A DNA stretch of 64,000 nt from Filomicrobium sp. (GCA_017792465.1 CP051234.1:2172606-2236605), one strand, 5' to 3'; shown: positions 17,943 through 27,316, numbered from the stretch's first letter. Numbers and translations: made by a program. Notes: generated from the letters alone by a model not told the origin.

Positions 17943-18953
17943 CTAATCCGCGCTACTGTTCAGGATACGGTAGACCCCAAAACGCGACGTCAGCATGCAA
18001 AGTGCGGCCACGACGACGACGACAATCCCGAGCAGCACATAGCCAGCCGCGTCGAGATGACCGGTGCCGACGAGCCGGCTCAGTTCGATCTCCGTCATCG
18101 AGCCGCCGCCAAGGATCAACGTCACAATCGGCATGATGAAGAACGTCGCCATGGCGCTGATGGCGCCATAAAAGCCGGCGCGGATTCCAAGGCGCAGGAA
18201 GTGTTTTTCAAACTCGCGGGCGATGAAGCCGTCGGTTGCGCCGACGAAATGCAGGACTTCGACGATCTCGCGGTTGGAGGCCATGGCGCTGCGCGTCGCG
18301 GAGACAATGATCGCCGTCGTGGCGAGCGCCACCAGGATCAGGATGCCGATGCCGCCGAGGGCCAGCGAGCGGGTGACCGTTTTTATCTGACGCTGCCACT
18401 GACGGTGGTCATCGAGCGACACGCCTTCGAAGCGTTGGCTGAGTTCCGAGGACAGGTTCTCAAAATTCGGCGGCGACGAGCGATTGAGCTGGACGGCAAT
18501 CAACCTGGGTACGGGCAGCGCATCGAGGGCATCGGTTTTTCCAAGCCACGGTTCGAGCAGGTCCTTGGATGACTGGGCGCTCAATGTGCGTGTGGAATCG
18601 ATCCCCGGCTGGCGGGTCAGGAACCCCGCCACCTCCTGCAACGTCCTGTCGGTATCGACGCCGTCCTTCGGCAAAATCTGCACCGTGACTTCGCTGGCGA
18701 CATCGCGCAGCCAGGCATCGGCCGACTGGTTGATCATGTAAACGGCGCCGGCGGTCAAACAGGCCAGAAAGCACATGATCGCGATCACCATTGTCAGCGA
18801 TCCCCCGGTCACCGAGCTTTGCGGCACGACCGGGCTTTGCGCACCACCGGAACTTCGGCGTTCGTCTCGGGTGGACGCGTAGAGATCGCGATGCGGCGGA
18901 CCGGTGATAGGGTCTAGATCGTCGTAGGGTTGGTCAGATCGCGAAGAAACCAA
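17943..18953 (-). CDS. ftsX: Cell-division ABC transporter permease FtsX
   Basis: 336 residues. The N-terminal ~50 residues are polar and cytoplasmic. TM1 (SLTMVIAIMCFLACLTAGAVY) is followed by the periplasmic loop (SADAWLRDVASEVTVQILPK, about 75-185) that in other species regulates murein hydrolases, then three C-terminal helices. It forms the FtsEX complex, linking Z-ring signals to peptidoglycan hydrolysis. ftsE lies 42 bases upstream on the same strand. Murein hydrolases elsewhere in the window (7736, 39521) are not known FtsEX partners. Confidence 0.93.
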   Translation of the reverse strand: MVSSRSDQPYDDLDPITGPPHRDLYASTRDERRSSGGAQSPVVPQSSVTGGSLTMVIAIMCFLACLTAGAVYMINQSADAWLRDVASEVTVQILPKDGVDTDRTLQEVAGFLTRQPGIDSTRTLSAQSSKDLLEPWLGKTDALDALPVPRLIAVQLNRSSPPNFENLSSELSQRFEGVSLDDHRQWQRQIKTVTRSLALGGIGILILVALATTAIIVSATRSAMASNREIVEVLHFVGATDGFIAREFEKHFLRLGIRAGFYGAISAMATFFIMPIVTLILGGGSMTEIELSRLVGTGHLDAAGYVLLGIVVVVVAALCMLTSRFGVYRILNSSAD

Positions 18954-18995
18954 GGTTTGCTCCAGTCAATTCAGGCGGACGACGGTGGCGGACGT

Positions 18996-19664
18996 TCAGA
19001 CAATGCGAACGTCGCCATCGTGGAGTTCAAGGCGTGGCGCTTTGTATTGGCGCATCAGCTGATGATCGTGGGTGGCAATCACCACGGACGTCCCCAGGCG
19101 GTTCAATTCGACAAACAGGCGCAGAAGTCGGCGTGCCATTTGGGGGTCGACGTTACCGGTCGGCTCATCGGCGAGTAGCAGTTCGGGCTTGCCGATGACG
19201 GCGCGGGCGATTGCCGCGCGCTGTTTTTCACCGCCCGACAGCACTGACGGGTAAGCGTGCATGCGGTCTCCCAGGCCGACCCACTGCAGGAGATCTGTCA
19301 CATCTTCGCGGTATTCACTGATCTGCTTGCCGACGACACGCAGCGGCAGGGCGACGTTCTCCCAGGTCGTCAAGTGGTCGAGGAGGCGGAAGTCCTGGAA
19401 GACGATGCCGATGCGGCGGCGGAGCTGGGCGCGTTTTGCCGTCGAGATGTTGCTGACGTCGTGGTTGAACAGCTGGATTTGGCCGTCGGTCGGGTGAATC
19501 GTCATGAACATCATGCGCAGCAACGACGTCTTGCCGGCGCCTGAAGGTCCGGTCAGGAAGTGAAACGAGCCAGGCAAAAGCTGGAAATTCACATCAGACA
19601 GGATTTCGGGTCCGGTGTCGTAGCGCAAGGCAACGTTGTTCAGTGTAATCACGGATGGTTCCAC
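18996..19664 (-). CDS. ftsE: Cell-division ATP-binding protein FtsE
   Basis: 222-residue ABC ATPase. Walker A GPSGAGKTSLLRM (about 39), Q-loop region VFQDFRLLDHLTTWENVALPL, signature LSGGEKQRAAIARA, Walker B LLLADEPTGNVD and the switch His in VVIATHDHQ are all present. It pairs with FtsX to control septal peptidoglycan hydrolysis. It begins the ftsE-ftsX-ydcF-plsC cluster; its promoter should lie in the 337-base gap toward hpt. Confidence 0.95.
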   Translation of the reverse strand: MEPSVITLNNVALRYDTGPEILSDVNFQLLPGSFHFLTGPSGAGKTSLLRMMFMTIHPTDGQIQLFNHDVSNISTAKRAQLRRRIGIVFQDFRLLDHLTTWENVALPLRVVGKQISEYREDVTDLLQWVGLGDRMHAYPSVLSGGEKQRAAIARAVIGKPELLLADEPTGNVDPQMARRLLRLFVELNRLGTSVVIATHDHQLMRQYKAPRLELHDGDVRIV

Positions 19665-20001
19665 TCAAGGCCGAAAGGCCAATTATTGACGTAGTGCTGG
19701 GGCAAGCCAGCCCCCTTATATGCTGGAAGCTCAAGTTATGATCAATTGACGAGTATTGTGGCCGCTAGATGGGCAAAACCGAGGGCGTGCAGCAAAGATG
19801 TTCGCAACTGCGTAAACCATGCTCCGGGGTCGGGAACAATACTGCGTTCAGCGCCCCTGTACGGCTGCCGCATTTCAGAGTTAGGGTTTCGGCTGCCTCT
19901 GCGCCAGGGAGACGCTTTGTCGTCGTCGATCAACATCGGATATCCTGCCGAGGCAGATCTTCAACACTTAAAAAAACTACGGAATAGAGACACCGGCCAC
20001 C
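19665..20001. other. 337-base divergent intergenic region ftsE/hpt
   Basis: Both promoters should lie here. GGGGC/GCCCC forms a short hairpin at about 19700-19720 on the ftsE side. No clear -35/-10 pair, operator or coding frame is recognised; short frames in it lack coding character. Confidence 0.45.
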
Positions 20002-20541
20002 ATGGGTAATTCTCGATCAGATATCGAAGTCATATATAGCGCCGAAGCCATTGCCGAGCGGATGGACGGTCTTGCGCAGGAAATCGCACAGCTTGATTCG
20101 AAAAAGCTGGCAGTCATTGCGATCCTGAAAGGCAGTTTCGTTTTTGCAGCCGACCTGATCCGGGCCATGCATCGCGCCGGAATGGACCCTGAAGTCGACT
20201 TCATTACCTTGTCGAGCTACGGCAAGAGCACCGTTTCTTCGGGGACCGTCGATATCCTTCGGGATGTCGCGATCGATGTCGCCGGCCGTGACATCCTATT
20301 GGTTGATGACGTGCTCGATTCCGGCCGGACGCTTGCCTATGCCAAGGACCTGTTGTCGGCGCGCGGAGCTCAAAGCATCCGCACCTGCGTCCTTATCGAA
20401 AAGGACGTCGCGCGGGCTGTCGACATTGGCGCCGACTTCAGAGCCTTCAAGTCGCAAAACGTTTTCGTCGTCGGTTACGGTATGGACATGGCTTATCAGT
20501 TCCGGGAACTTCCCTTCGTCGGCCGCGTCGTCAATACGTAA
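20002..20541 (+). CDS. hpt: Hypoxanthine phosphoribosyltransferase
   Basis: Purine salvage: converts hypoxanthine (and guanine) plus PRPP to IMP/GMP. 179 residues. The PRPP-binding signature ILLVDDVLDSGRTLAYA is at about 93-108; the loop LKGSFVFAADLIRAM is at about 42-56; DFITLSSYGKST carries the flexible loop; VGYGMDMAYQFRELPFVG near the C-terminus holds base-binding residues. Start ATG 20002 agrees with the family N-terminus (IEVIYSAEAIAERMDGLA). It stands alone, followed by the response regulator 126 bases on. Confidence 0.94.
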   Translation: MGNSRSDIEVIYSAEAIAERMDGLAQEIAQLDSKKLAVIAILKGSFVFAADLIRAMHRAGMDPEVDFITLSSYGKSTVSSGTVDILRDVAIDVAGRDILLVDDVLDSGRTLAYAKDLLSARGAQSIRTCVLIEKDVARAVDIGADFRAFKSQNVFVVGYGMDMAYQFRELPFVGRVVNT

Positions 20542-20667
20542 TCCCAGGCTGAGAAGCCCGCGCCGGGTGCAGGCAGTCTGATCCAAAGTGGCGCGACCGG
20601 TCTCAACCGAAGTCAGGCGGCAGGACGAAGTACGCAGTGATCGGCACCAGACAGATGGGGCAAAACC

Positions 20668-21024
20668 ATGAAGATACTTCTGGCCGAAGACGACAGCGCG
20701 ACGCGTGAGCTGGCTGCACGAACCCTAAAATCTGACGGGCACGAGGTGACGGAAGTCGCCGACGGGATGGCGGCCATGGATGCACTGGCGGCGTCGGCGG
20801 GTTACGACGTGCTGTTTGCGGACGTCGACATGCCCGGCCATGACGGCCTGACGGTGGCCAAGAAGGCAAGGGAAGCCAATCCGGACATCGGCGTCTTGCT
20901 GATGTCGGCCCATGATTCCCAGCTGGCGCGAAGCTCAGAAATCGGCGGCGGCAAAGTCGAGATTCTTCTCAAGCCGTTCGCGCTTGAAGCGTTGCGAGCG
21001 ACGGTCGCAAAACTCACCGGTTGA
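20668..21024 (+). CDS. Single-domain response regulator (CpdR-like)
   Basis: 118 residues, one receiver domain and no output domain. Acidic pair EDD at 7-9, phosphoacceptor Asp53 in FADVDMPGHDG, the Thr/Ser position in LLMSAHD and Lys in LLKPFAL are all present, so it should be phosphorylatable. Single-domain regulators of this type include CpdR, which controls ClpXP proteolysis in the alphaproteobacterial cell cycle; the resemblance is general and DivK-like or other roles are possible. A histidine kinase is not adjacent. Confidence 0.85.
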   Translation: MKILLAEDDSATRELAARTLKSDGHEVTEVADGMAAMDALAASAGYDVLFADVDMPGHDGLTVAKKAREANPDIGVLLMSAHDSQLARSSEIGGGKVEILLKPFALEALRATVAKLTG

Positions 21025-21038
21025 TTGAAAGCGAATTG

Positions 21039-21081
21039 CCGCTGCGCGCTCGAGCAGGATTGCGCGCGAGCGCGTGAGCGG
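21039..21081. terminator. Strong hairpin between convergent genes
   Basis: CCGCT-G-CGCGCTCG (21039-21052) pairs with CGAGCGCG-TG-AGCGG (21067-21081) around a 14-base loop. It has no T-tract on either strand. Its place between the convergent response regulator and moaA fits a termination role. Confidence 0.4.
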
Positions 21082-21133
21082 CGTTGCGCACCGCCCCTCA
21101 TAGCCTATTCGTATTGTTCGAAGAGTCTGGGAC

Positions 21134-22165
21134 CTAGCCGCCCGTGACGCTCATATGGCGTGCCACGGCAGGTGCTTTGGTTTCGCGATCGATGACGAAA
21201 TCATGCCCCTTGGGTTTGCGCAAAATCGCTGCGTCGATGGCCCGCTCCAGAACCTCGTCGCTCGAAGAGGCCCGCAAGGCCGCGCGCAGGTCGGCGTCGT
21301 CGTCCTGACCCAGGCACATGTAGAGCATGCCGGTACAGGTGAGGCGGACCCGGTTGCAGCTTTCGCAGAAGTTGTGCGTCATCGGCGTGATGAAGCCGAG
21401 ACGTCCACCGGTTTCGGCAACCTCGACGTAGCGCGCCGGGCCACCCGAGTTGTACGGAATATCCTTCAGCGTCCAGCGATCCATCAGGTCGGCGCGGACG
21501 GCCGACAGCGGCAGGTACTGGTCGGTCCGGTCGCCCTCGATGTCGCCCATCGGCATCGTCTCGATGAGCGTGAGGTCGGCGCCGCGGCCATGGGCAAAGC
21601 GGATGAGGTCGTCGATCTCCTCATCGTTGACGCCTTTCAGGGCCACCGCGTTGATCTTGATTTTCAAGCCGGCGCGCTCGGCGGCAGCCAGCCCGTTCAT
21701 GACGGTTTCCAGGTCGCCCCAGCGGGTAATCGCCTTGAACTTCGTTGGGCTCAGCGTGTCGATCGACACGTTGATGCGGCGGACACCGCAGGCGTAGAGA
21801 TCACCGGATAGGCGATGCAGCAGGCTGCCGTTGGTCGTCAACGTCAGCTCATCCAAATTGCCGTCTTCGAGATGGCGGCCGAGCGCCTTGAACAGCCACA
21901 TGACATTCTTGCGCACCAGCGGTTCACCGCCAGTGATGCGCAGCTTGCGCACGCCCTTTCGCACGAAAGCCGAACACACGCGATCGAGTTCTTCCAGCGT
22001 CAGAAGATCCTTTTTGGGAAGGAACGTCATGTGCTCGGACATGCAGTAGACACAGCGGAAATCGCAGCGATCGGTCACCGACACACGCAGGTAACTGACG
22101 CGGCGGCCGAATGGATCGATCATGGGCGGAGCGTTGAGATTGTCGCTTGTAAGATGCGCGGCCAA
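21134..22165 (-). CDS. moaA: GTP 3',8-cyclase (molybdenum cofactor biosynthesis)
   Basis: Radical SAM enzyme starting molybdopterin synthesis from GTP. 343 residues. The N-terminal radical SAM motif is CDFRCVYC (CX3CX2C). [13 protein letters not shown] follows, and the C-terminal second cluster motif is [19 protein letters not shown]. The chain ends in the Gly-Gly tail (MSVTGG) essential for GTP turnover in MoaA. Start ATG 22165; a second ATG at codon 15 ([19 protein letters not shown]) could also serve. Its position beside the formate dehydrogenase operon fits supply of the Mo cofactor. Confidence 0.96.
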   Translation of the reverse strand: MAAHLTSDNLNAPPMIDPFGRRVSYLRVSVTDRCDFRCVYCMSEHMTFLPKKDLLTLEELDRVCSAFVRKGVRKLRITGGEPLVRKNVMWLFKALGRHLEDGNLDELTLTTNGSLLHRLSGDLYACGVRRINVSIDTLSPTKFKAITRWGDLETVMNGLAAAERAGLKIKINAVALKGVNDEEIDDLIRFAHGRGADLTLIETMPMGDIEGDRTDQYLPLSAVRADLMDRWTLKDIPYNSGGPARYVEVAETGGRLGFITPMTHNFCESCNRVRLTCTGMLYMCLGQDDDADLRAALRASSSDEVLERAIDAAILRKPKGHDFVIDRETKAPAVARHMSVTGG

Positions 22166-22562
22166 TGTGATGCGTTTCCCGAAATTTATCGCCGATGGCT
22201 TTGGAGCTGGATGATCCTACGTCATTTAGGATGTCGACGCAGAATGCAAACCGTCCTTTTCAGCATAGCATCTAGACAGCGCCGATAAGACTGGCAAGGC
22301 AAGGCGATCTCTTTGCTGCAGCGCACACCGGACGAACTGCAAACTTAAGCAATTTTTTGTATTTTATACTTGTATACGGAAATTATGAACACCGCTCCTG
22401 TTCTTGCATACAATCGCATTTGCGCGTTGCGAGATCACATTTTCTGATGATGCCTAATTTCGAGTTTGGACCTTCGTACGACGCTTGTGCTGCGACAAAA
22501 TTTACTCCACGCTGACCTCAATCATAAAGCTCCAATCACATAACCCGGACCAGACGAACTGG
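22166..22562. other. 397-base divergent region moaA/torD-like gene
   Basis: AT-richer than flanks, especially 22340-22400, where a palindrome (own entry) and likely promoter elements lie. It should drive moaA leftward and the formate dehydrogenase genes rightward. No coding frame or riboswitch is recognised. Confidence 0.5.
22365..22376. promoter_or_regulatory. Palindrome TATAC-TT-GTATA, candidate operator
   Basis: A perfect 5-2-5 inverted repeat in the AT-rich stretch upstream of the fdh genes. The right half (TTGTATAC) resembles operators bound by GntR/FCD-type repressors (TTGTATACAA). TATACT at 22365-22370 could also serve as a -10 box. No GntR gene is nearby. Confidence 0.3.
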
Positions 22563-23225
22563 ATGCGGGCGGAGCGGTTCCAGCGAGGTTTCGATAGAGT
22601 GCGTTCGGGAGCTACCAGCAAAGTCTCGGATATCGAGCCCGTATCTCAATTGTCTCCTGAAGATCAACTTCGGGTGCAGCTCCTGCAGGTGCTCGCCACG
22701 CCGCTTGCCAATCCTCCGAATTCGCAGATCCTGGAAGCTTTCGGCCAGATTTCGGGCGACGATACCGAACTTGGGCAGGCCTTATCCGATTGTGGCGCAG
22801 CGGCGCGCGATACGACGGTTGAAGCCGAAGACGACGCCTACCACGAGCTCTTCATCGGTGTCGGTTCGGGCATTCTTATCCCGTTCGGATCTTACTATCT
22901 CACCGGCTTTTTGCACGAGAAGCCGCTTGCAAAGCTGCGTACAGACATGACCAAGCTTGGCGTCGAGCAAGACCCCGACGTCAAGGAGCCCGAAGATCAC
23001 ATCGCGTCGGTTCTGGAACTGATGGCCGGACTGATCGACGGGCGCTTTGGGACACCGACGTCGCTGGAACAGCAGCGTGCATTCTTCGAAGAGCACGTCG
23101 GCTCATGGGCACCGCATTTTTTCAAAGACCTCTCAGAAACCCGTCCGTCGGAATTCTATGCGACGCTAGGGCGGCTGGGAGCCATATTTCTAGAAATCGA
23201 AAAGAAGGCTTTTGAGTACGTCTAG
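22563..23225 (+). CDS. TorD-family molecular chaperone of formate dehydrogenase
   Basis: TorD/DmsD-type chaperones bind the Tat signal of a molybdoenzyme and hold it until the cofactor is inserted. The all-helical protein shows AYHELFIGVGSGILIPFGSYYLTGFLHEKPLAKLR, matching the conserved ELFxG...P.gSyYltG core, and EDHIASVLELMAGLI, matching the EPEDHI motif of the family. ATG 22563 gives 220 aa; the frame is open to a TTG at 22485, and neither start has a good Shine-Dalgarno. It is directly upstream of the small Tat protein and fdhA, whose Tat signal is the probable client. Confidence 0.88.
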   Translation: MRAERFQRGFDRVRSGATSKVSDIEPVSQLSPEDQLRVQLLQVLATPLANPPNSQILEAFGQISGDDTELGQALSDCGAAARDTTVEAEDDAYHELFIGVGSGILIPFGSYYLTGFLHEKPLAKLRTDMTKLGVEQDPDVKEPEDHIASVLELMAGLIDGRFGTPTSLEQQRAFFEEHVGSWAPHFFKDLSETRPSEFYATLGRLGAIFLEIEKKAFEYV

Positions 23226-23292
23226 TCAAAGTCGCGATCGCTGGCGGGCCTGATCTTGGACCGTCGCAATCAGGAACGAGGAGAAGAGGCGA

Positions 23293-23493
23293 ATGGAAGA
23301 TAAGAAAGCCACACAGGGCACTGACCGGCGAGGCTTCTTGAAGCTAGCCGGAGCTGGCGTTGTGGGAGGGGGCGCTGCGGCGGCGGCAACGGTTGTCCCT
23401 GCGGCGGCTGCACCTGCTGAACCTGAGAAATCTGACGGTTACCGGGAAACCGAGCACGTGCGCCGCTACTACGAATTGGCGAAGTTCATGTGA
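23293..23493 (+). CDS. Small Tat-signal protein of formate dehydrogenase locus (FdhX-like)
   Basis: 66 residues; TDRRGFLKLAGAGVVGGGAA is a complete twin-arginine signal, followed by an Ala-rich stretch with an AxA site and only about 25 mature residues (SDGYRETEHVRRYYELAKFM). GAGGAGAAG precedes the ATG. Such tiny Tat proteins sit between a TorD chaperone and fdhA in formate dehydrogenase clusters, for example Shewanella fdhX, but their role is not established. Its stop is 64 bases before the fdhA start. Confidence 0.85.
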   Translation: MEDKKATQGTDRRGFLKLAGAGVVGGGAAAAATVVPAAAAPAEPEKSDGYRETEHVRRYYELAKFM

Positions 23494-23557
23494 CCACAGG
23501 GGTTGCCCGGAACAGGCAGAAAAATTGCCGGTCGGTGCAGCCTCCAGGAGGATACGA

Positions 23558-26500
23558 ATGCTCAAGAAAAAAGCGAACGGCAGTGCTTCGCGCGGTCATT
23601 TGGCGGCGTCGGCATTGTCAAGACGGTCATCATCGGGCGTGGTCGACAGACGCCAGTTCCTGCGCAACTCCGGCCTCGCGGCCGGAGGAATTGCGGCAGT
23701 TACCGCACTGTCGACGACGCGGGTCAAAAAGGCTGAAGCAGCGGCCGGCACCGCCGGTGGCAAGGTCGAGATGAAGAAATCGGTGTGCACGCACTGTTCA
23801 GTCGGCTGCACCGTGATGGCGGAAGTCTCCAACGGCGTTTGGGTCGGTCAGGAACCTGGCTGGGATAGCCCGTTCAACCTGGGTTCGCACTGCGCCAAAG
23901 GCGCGTCGGTTCGCGAGCACGCGCATGGTGCGCGGCGCTTGAAGCACCCGATGAAGCTTGAAGGCGGCAAGTGGAAAAAGATCTCCTGGGATCAGGCGAT
24001 CAACGAAGTCGGCGACCAGATGCTCAAGATCCGAGAAGAGTCTGGACCGGATTCGGTTTACTGGCTCGGCTCGGCGAAGTGGAACAACGAGCAGGCCTAT
24101 CTGGGGCGCAAGTTCGCAGCCTTCTGGGGCACGAACAACGTCGACCACCAGGCTCGTATCTGTCACTCGACGACCGTCGCAGGTGTTGCCAACACCTGGG
24201 GCTACGGCGCGATGACGAACTCGTACAACGACATCCTGAAGTCGAAGGCGATCTTCCTCATCGGCGGCAACCCGGCCGAAGCGCACCCGGTTTCGCTGCA
24301 GCACATCCTGAAATCGAAAGAGCAGAACAACGCGCCGCTCATCGTCTGCGACCCGCGCTTCACGCGTACGGCCGCACACGCCAGCGAGTACGTCCGCTTC
24401 CGTCCAGGTACGGACGTGGCGCTGATCTGGGGCATCCTTTACCACATCTTCGAAAACGGCTGGGAAGACAAAGAGTTCATCCGCAAGCGCGTTTGGGGCA
24501 TGGATCAGGTCCGCGAGGAGGTGAAGAAGTGGACGCCTGAAGAAACCGAGCGCGTCACCGGCGTGCCGGGTTCGCAGATGAAACGCGTGGCCTATACGCT
24601 GGCAACCCACAAACCGGGCACCGTCATCTGGTGCATGGGCGGCACGCAGCACACGAACGGCAACGACAACACGCGTTCGTACTGCATCCTGCAGCTGGCA
24701 CTCGGCAACATGGGTGTCGCTGGTGGTGGCACCAACATCTTCCGCGGCCACGACAACGTCCAAGGCGCAACTGACCTTGGCGTCCTGATGGACACGCTGC
24801 CTGGCTACTACGGACTGTCGGCGGGAGCGTGGAAGCACTGGGCGCGCGTTTGGGACGTCGATCACGGCTGGTTGTCAGACCGTTTCGCCAAGATGCCCGG
24901 CAAGGGCAAGGACGGCGGCGACCTGTTGATGATGAACGAAAAGGGCATCCCGGTATCGCGCTGGTTCGACGGTGTTCTGGAAGCTAAAGAGAATATCGGT
25001 CAGCCCGACAACACGCGGGCCATGGTGTTCTGGGGTCATGCGCCGAACTCGCAGACGCGCGGTCCCGACATGAAGAAGGCGATGGAGAAACTCGACCTCC
25101 TCGTCATCATCGACCCGTTCCCGACGGTGTCGGCGGTCATGCACGACCGCACCGACGGGGTCTATCTGCTGCCAACTACGACGCAGTTTGAGACCTACGG
25201 CTCGGTGACGGCTTCTAACCGCTCCTTCCAATGGCGCGAGAAAGTCTTCGAACCGCTGTTCGACTCCAAAGTCGACCATGAGATCATGTATCTCCTGGCC
25301 AAGAAGTTCGGCTTCGAAAAAGAGTTCTTCAAGCACATCGAGGTGAAGGGCACCGAACCTGTCATCGAAGACATTACCCGCGAATTCAACCGCGGCATGT
25401 GGACGATCGGGTACACGGGCCAGAGCCCCGAACGCCTGAAGAGGCAGATGGAAAACCAGGCAACCTTCGACAAAGTGACGTTGAAGGCCAATGGTGGTCC
25501 ATGCGACGGCGAATACTACGGCCTGCCGTGGCCGTCGTGGGGTACGGCTGAAATGGGTCACCCCGGCACCCCGAACCTTTACGATACGTCGTTGCCGGTT
25601 GCCGAAGGCGGCTTGTGCTTCCGCGCCCGCTTCGGGGTTCAGGCTCCGGAGAAATACGCCAAGGGCGATCCGGATGCCGACAACCTGCTGGCGGTCGAAT
25701 CCTATCCGGTCGGTTCGGAGATCAAGGACGGTTATCCCGAGATCACCTACGCCATGATCAAGAAGCTCGGCTGGGACGGCGATCTCACGCCGGAAGAAAG
25801 GGCTTCGATCGAGAAAGTCGCTGGCGTCGTCAGGAAAGGTGGCGAGGAAGTCGGCGAGCAGGACATGCACGCTCAGCCTTCCGACTACGACGAGAAGATG
25901 GGCAAGGTGAACTGGAAGGTCGACCTTTCCGGTGGCCTGCAGCGCGTCGCGATCAAGCACGGACTGGCTCCGTTCGGAAACGCCAAGGCCCGCGCCGTGG
26001 TGTGGACGTTCCCGGATCCTGTGCCGATGCACCGCGAACCGCTCTACACGCCTGATCCGGAGCTGGCCGGCAAATATCCGACCTTCACCGACCGCAGGCT
26101 GCACCGTCTGCCGGTGCTTTACGAAACGATCCAGAAGAAGGGTATCGAAGAAAAGGTCTCGGAAAACTATCCGATCATCCTCACCTCCGGCCGTTTGGTC
26201 GAATACGAAGGTGGCGGCGACGAGACCCGTTCGAACCCATGGCTCGCAGAACTCCAGCAGAACATGTTCGTGGAGATTAACCCGCGCGATGCCAACAATC
26301 TCGGTATCAAGGATGGCGAGATGGTCTGGGTCGAAGGCCCTGAAAAGGGCAAGGTCAAGGTCATGGCCATGCTGACAGAGCGTGTCGGCACGGGCGTTGC
26401 GTTCATGCCGTTCCACTTCGGCGGCATGTTCCAGGGCAAGGACCTCAGGTCCAAGTATCCGGAAGGCTCCGACCCTTACGTTCTGGGTGAAGCCAGCAAC

Positions 26501-26581
26501 ACCGCGCAGACGTACGGCTACGACGCCGTGACGCAAATGCAAGAAACCAAAACAACGCTCTGCAAGATCTGGAGGGCCTAA
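23558..26581 (+). CDS. fdhA: Formate dehydrogenase catalytic (alpha) subunit, Mo-bis-MGD
   Basis: Oxidises formate to CO2 in the periplasm. ATG 23558 follows CAGGAGG and gives 1007 aa; the frame is open to 23360 but that part overlaps fdhX. Tat motif VVDRRQFLRN is at 28-37. The N-terminal [4Fe-4S] ligands are Cys77, 80, 84 and 112 (CTHCSVGC...HCAKG). The Mo ligand is Cys202 (ARICHSTTVAG), the cysteine rather than selenocysteine form, followed by the proton-relay His. The C-terminal MGD-binding domain starts near TSGRLVEYEGGGDETRSNPWLAE. FdhB follows after three bases. MobA, MobB, FdhD and the TorD-like protein in this window serve its maturation. Confidence 0.96.
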   Translation: MLKKKANGSASRGHLAASALSRRSSSGVVDRRQFLRNSGLAAGGIAAVTALSTTRVKKAEAAAGTAGGKVEMKKSVCTHCSVGCTVMAEVSNGVWVGQEPGWDSPFNLGSHCAKGASVREHAHGARRLKHPMKLEGGKWKKISWDQAINEVGDQMLKIREESGPDSVYWLGSAKWNNEQAYLGRKFAAFWGTNNVDHQARICHSTTVAGVANTWGYGAMTNSYNDILKSKAIFLIGGNPAEAHPVSLQHILKSKEQNNAPLIVCDPRFTRTAAHASEYVRFRPGTDVALIWGILYHIFENGWEDKEFIRKRVWGMDQVREEVKKWTPEETERVTGVPGSQMKRVAYTLATHKPGTVIWCMGGTQHTNGNDNTRSYCILQLALGNMGVAGGGTNIFRGHDNVQGATDLGVLMDTLPGYYGLSAGAWKHWARVWDVDHGWLSDRFAKMPGKGKDGGDLLMMNEKGIPVSRWFDGVLEAKENIGQPDNTRAMVFWGHAPNSQTRGPDMKKAMEKLDLLVIIDPFPTVSAVMHDRTDGVYLLPTTTQFETYGSVTASNRSFQWREKVFEPLFDSKVDHEIMYLLAKKFGFEKEFFKHIEVKGTEPVIEDITREFNRGMWTIGYTGQSPERLKRQMENQATFDKVTLKANGGPCDGEYYGLPWPSWGTAEMGHPGTPNLYDTSLPVAEGGLCFRARFGVQAPEKYAKGDPDADNLLAVESYPVGSEIKDGYPEITYAMIKKLGWDGDLTPEERASIEKVAGVVRKGGEEVGEQDMHAQPSDYDEKMGKVNWKVDLSGGLQRVAIKHGLAPFGNAKARAVVWTFPDPVPMHREPLYTPDPELAGKYPTFTDRRLHRLPVLYETIQKKGIEEKVSENYPIILTSGRLVEYEGGGDETRSNPWLAELQQNMFVEINPRDANNLGIKDGEMVWVEGPEKGKVKVMAMLTERVGTGVAFMPFHFGGMFQGKDLRSKYPEGSDPYVLGEASNTAQTYGYDAVTQMQETKTTLCKIWRA

Positions 26582-26584
26582 TCC

Positions 26585-27178
26585 ATGGCACGCATGAAGT
26601 TTCTCTGTGACGCCGAGCGCTGCATCGAATGCAATGCCTGCGTCACCGCTTGTAAGAACGAGAACGAGGTGCCGTGGGGTGTGAACCGCCGGCGCGTCGT
26701 AACCATCAACGACGGGTCTCCGGGCGAGCGCTCGATTTCGGTGGCCTGCATGCACTGCTCGGATGCGCCGTGCATGGCTGTCTGCCCGGTCGACTGCTTC
26801 TATCAGACCGAGGACGGCGTCGTTTTGCACAACAAGGATCTGTGCATCGGCTGCGGTTACTGCTTCTACGCCTGCCCATTCGGCGCACCGCAGTATCCGC
26901 AAGCGTCCAACTTCGGCTCTCGCGGCAAGATGGATAAGTGCACCTTCTGTTCGGGTGGTCCGGAAGAGAACTTCTCGGACGCCGAATTCAAGAAGTACGG
27001 CCGCAACCGTCTGGCCGAAGGCAAGCTGCCGTTGTGCGCAGAAATGTGCTCAACGAAGGCGCTTCTGGCCGGCGACGGCGACCAGGTGTCGAACATCTAT
27101 CGCGAGCGTGTTGTTGCCCGCGGCTTCGGCAGTGGCGCCTGGGGCTGGGGCAAGGCCTATCCTGGCCAGGCCGGCTAG
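26585..27178 (+). CDS. fdhB: Formate dehydrogenase iron-sulfur (beta) subunit
   Basis: 197 residues carrying four ferredoxin-type motifs: CIECNACVTACKNE (about 14-27), CMHCSDAPCMAVCPVDC, CIGCGYCFYACPFGAPQ, and CTFCSGG with later Cys in LPLCAEMCSTKAL. It passes electrons from FdhA to the cytochrome b subunit FdhC. It has no signal of its own, so it is presumably co-exported with FdhA by the Tat system. It starts three bases after the fdhA stop. The hairpin at 27215 follows. Confidence 0.96.
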   Translation: MARMKFLCDAERCIECNACVTACKNENEVPWGVNRRRVVTINDGSPGERSISVACMHCSDAPCMAVCPVDCFYQTEDGVVLHNKDLCIGCGYCFYACPFGAPQYPQASNFGSRGKMDKCTFCSGGPEENFSDAEFKKYGRNRLAEGKLPLCAEMCSTKALLAGDGDQVSNIYRERVVARGFGSGAWGWGKAYPGQAG

Positions 27179-27214
27179 GTCTTGGATGGAACGCTGACGT
27201 TTTAGAAAATCTGG

Positions 27215-27240
27215 CAGGGCGGCATTCGCCGCCCTGTTTC
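27215..27240 (+). terminator. Hairpin between fdhB and the downstream lipoprotein/fdhC
   Basis: CAGGGCGGC (27215-27223), loop ATTC, GCCGCCCTG (27228-27236), then TTTC. The nine-base stem is perfect but the T-run is short. It may act as a partial terminator, making fdhAB message exceed fdhC message. Confidence 0.6.
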
Positions 27241-27316
27241 GTCCCGGCGCCCGTCGGAATATCCAAACGAGGGGATTGGAGCCTTGATGGCGTTAGTGGC
27301 TGGAGATCGCACTGGA

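Noticed and set aside
23558-26581. Selenocysteine formate dehydrogenase
   Set aside because: The Mo-ligand position is encoded by TGC (Cys202); there is no in-frame TGA.
23798-26902. Long minus-strand frames across fdhA (355 and 675 codons)
   Set aside because: They are antisense shadows of a highly GC3-biased gene; the plus-strand product has complete FdhA motifs.
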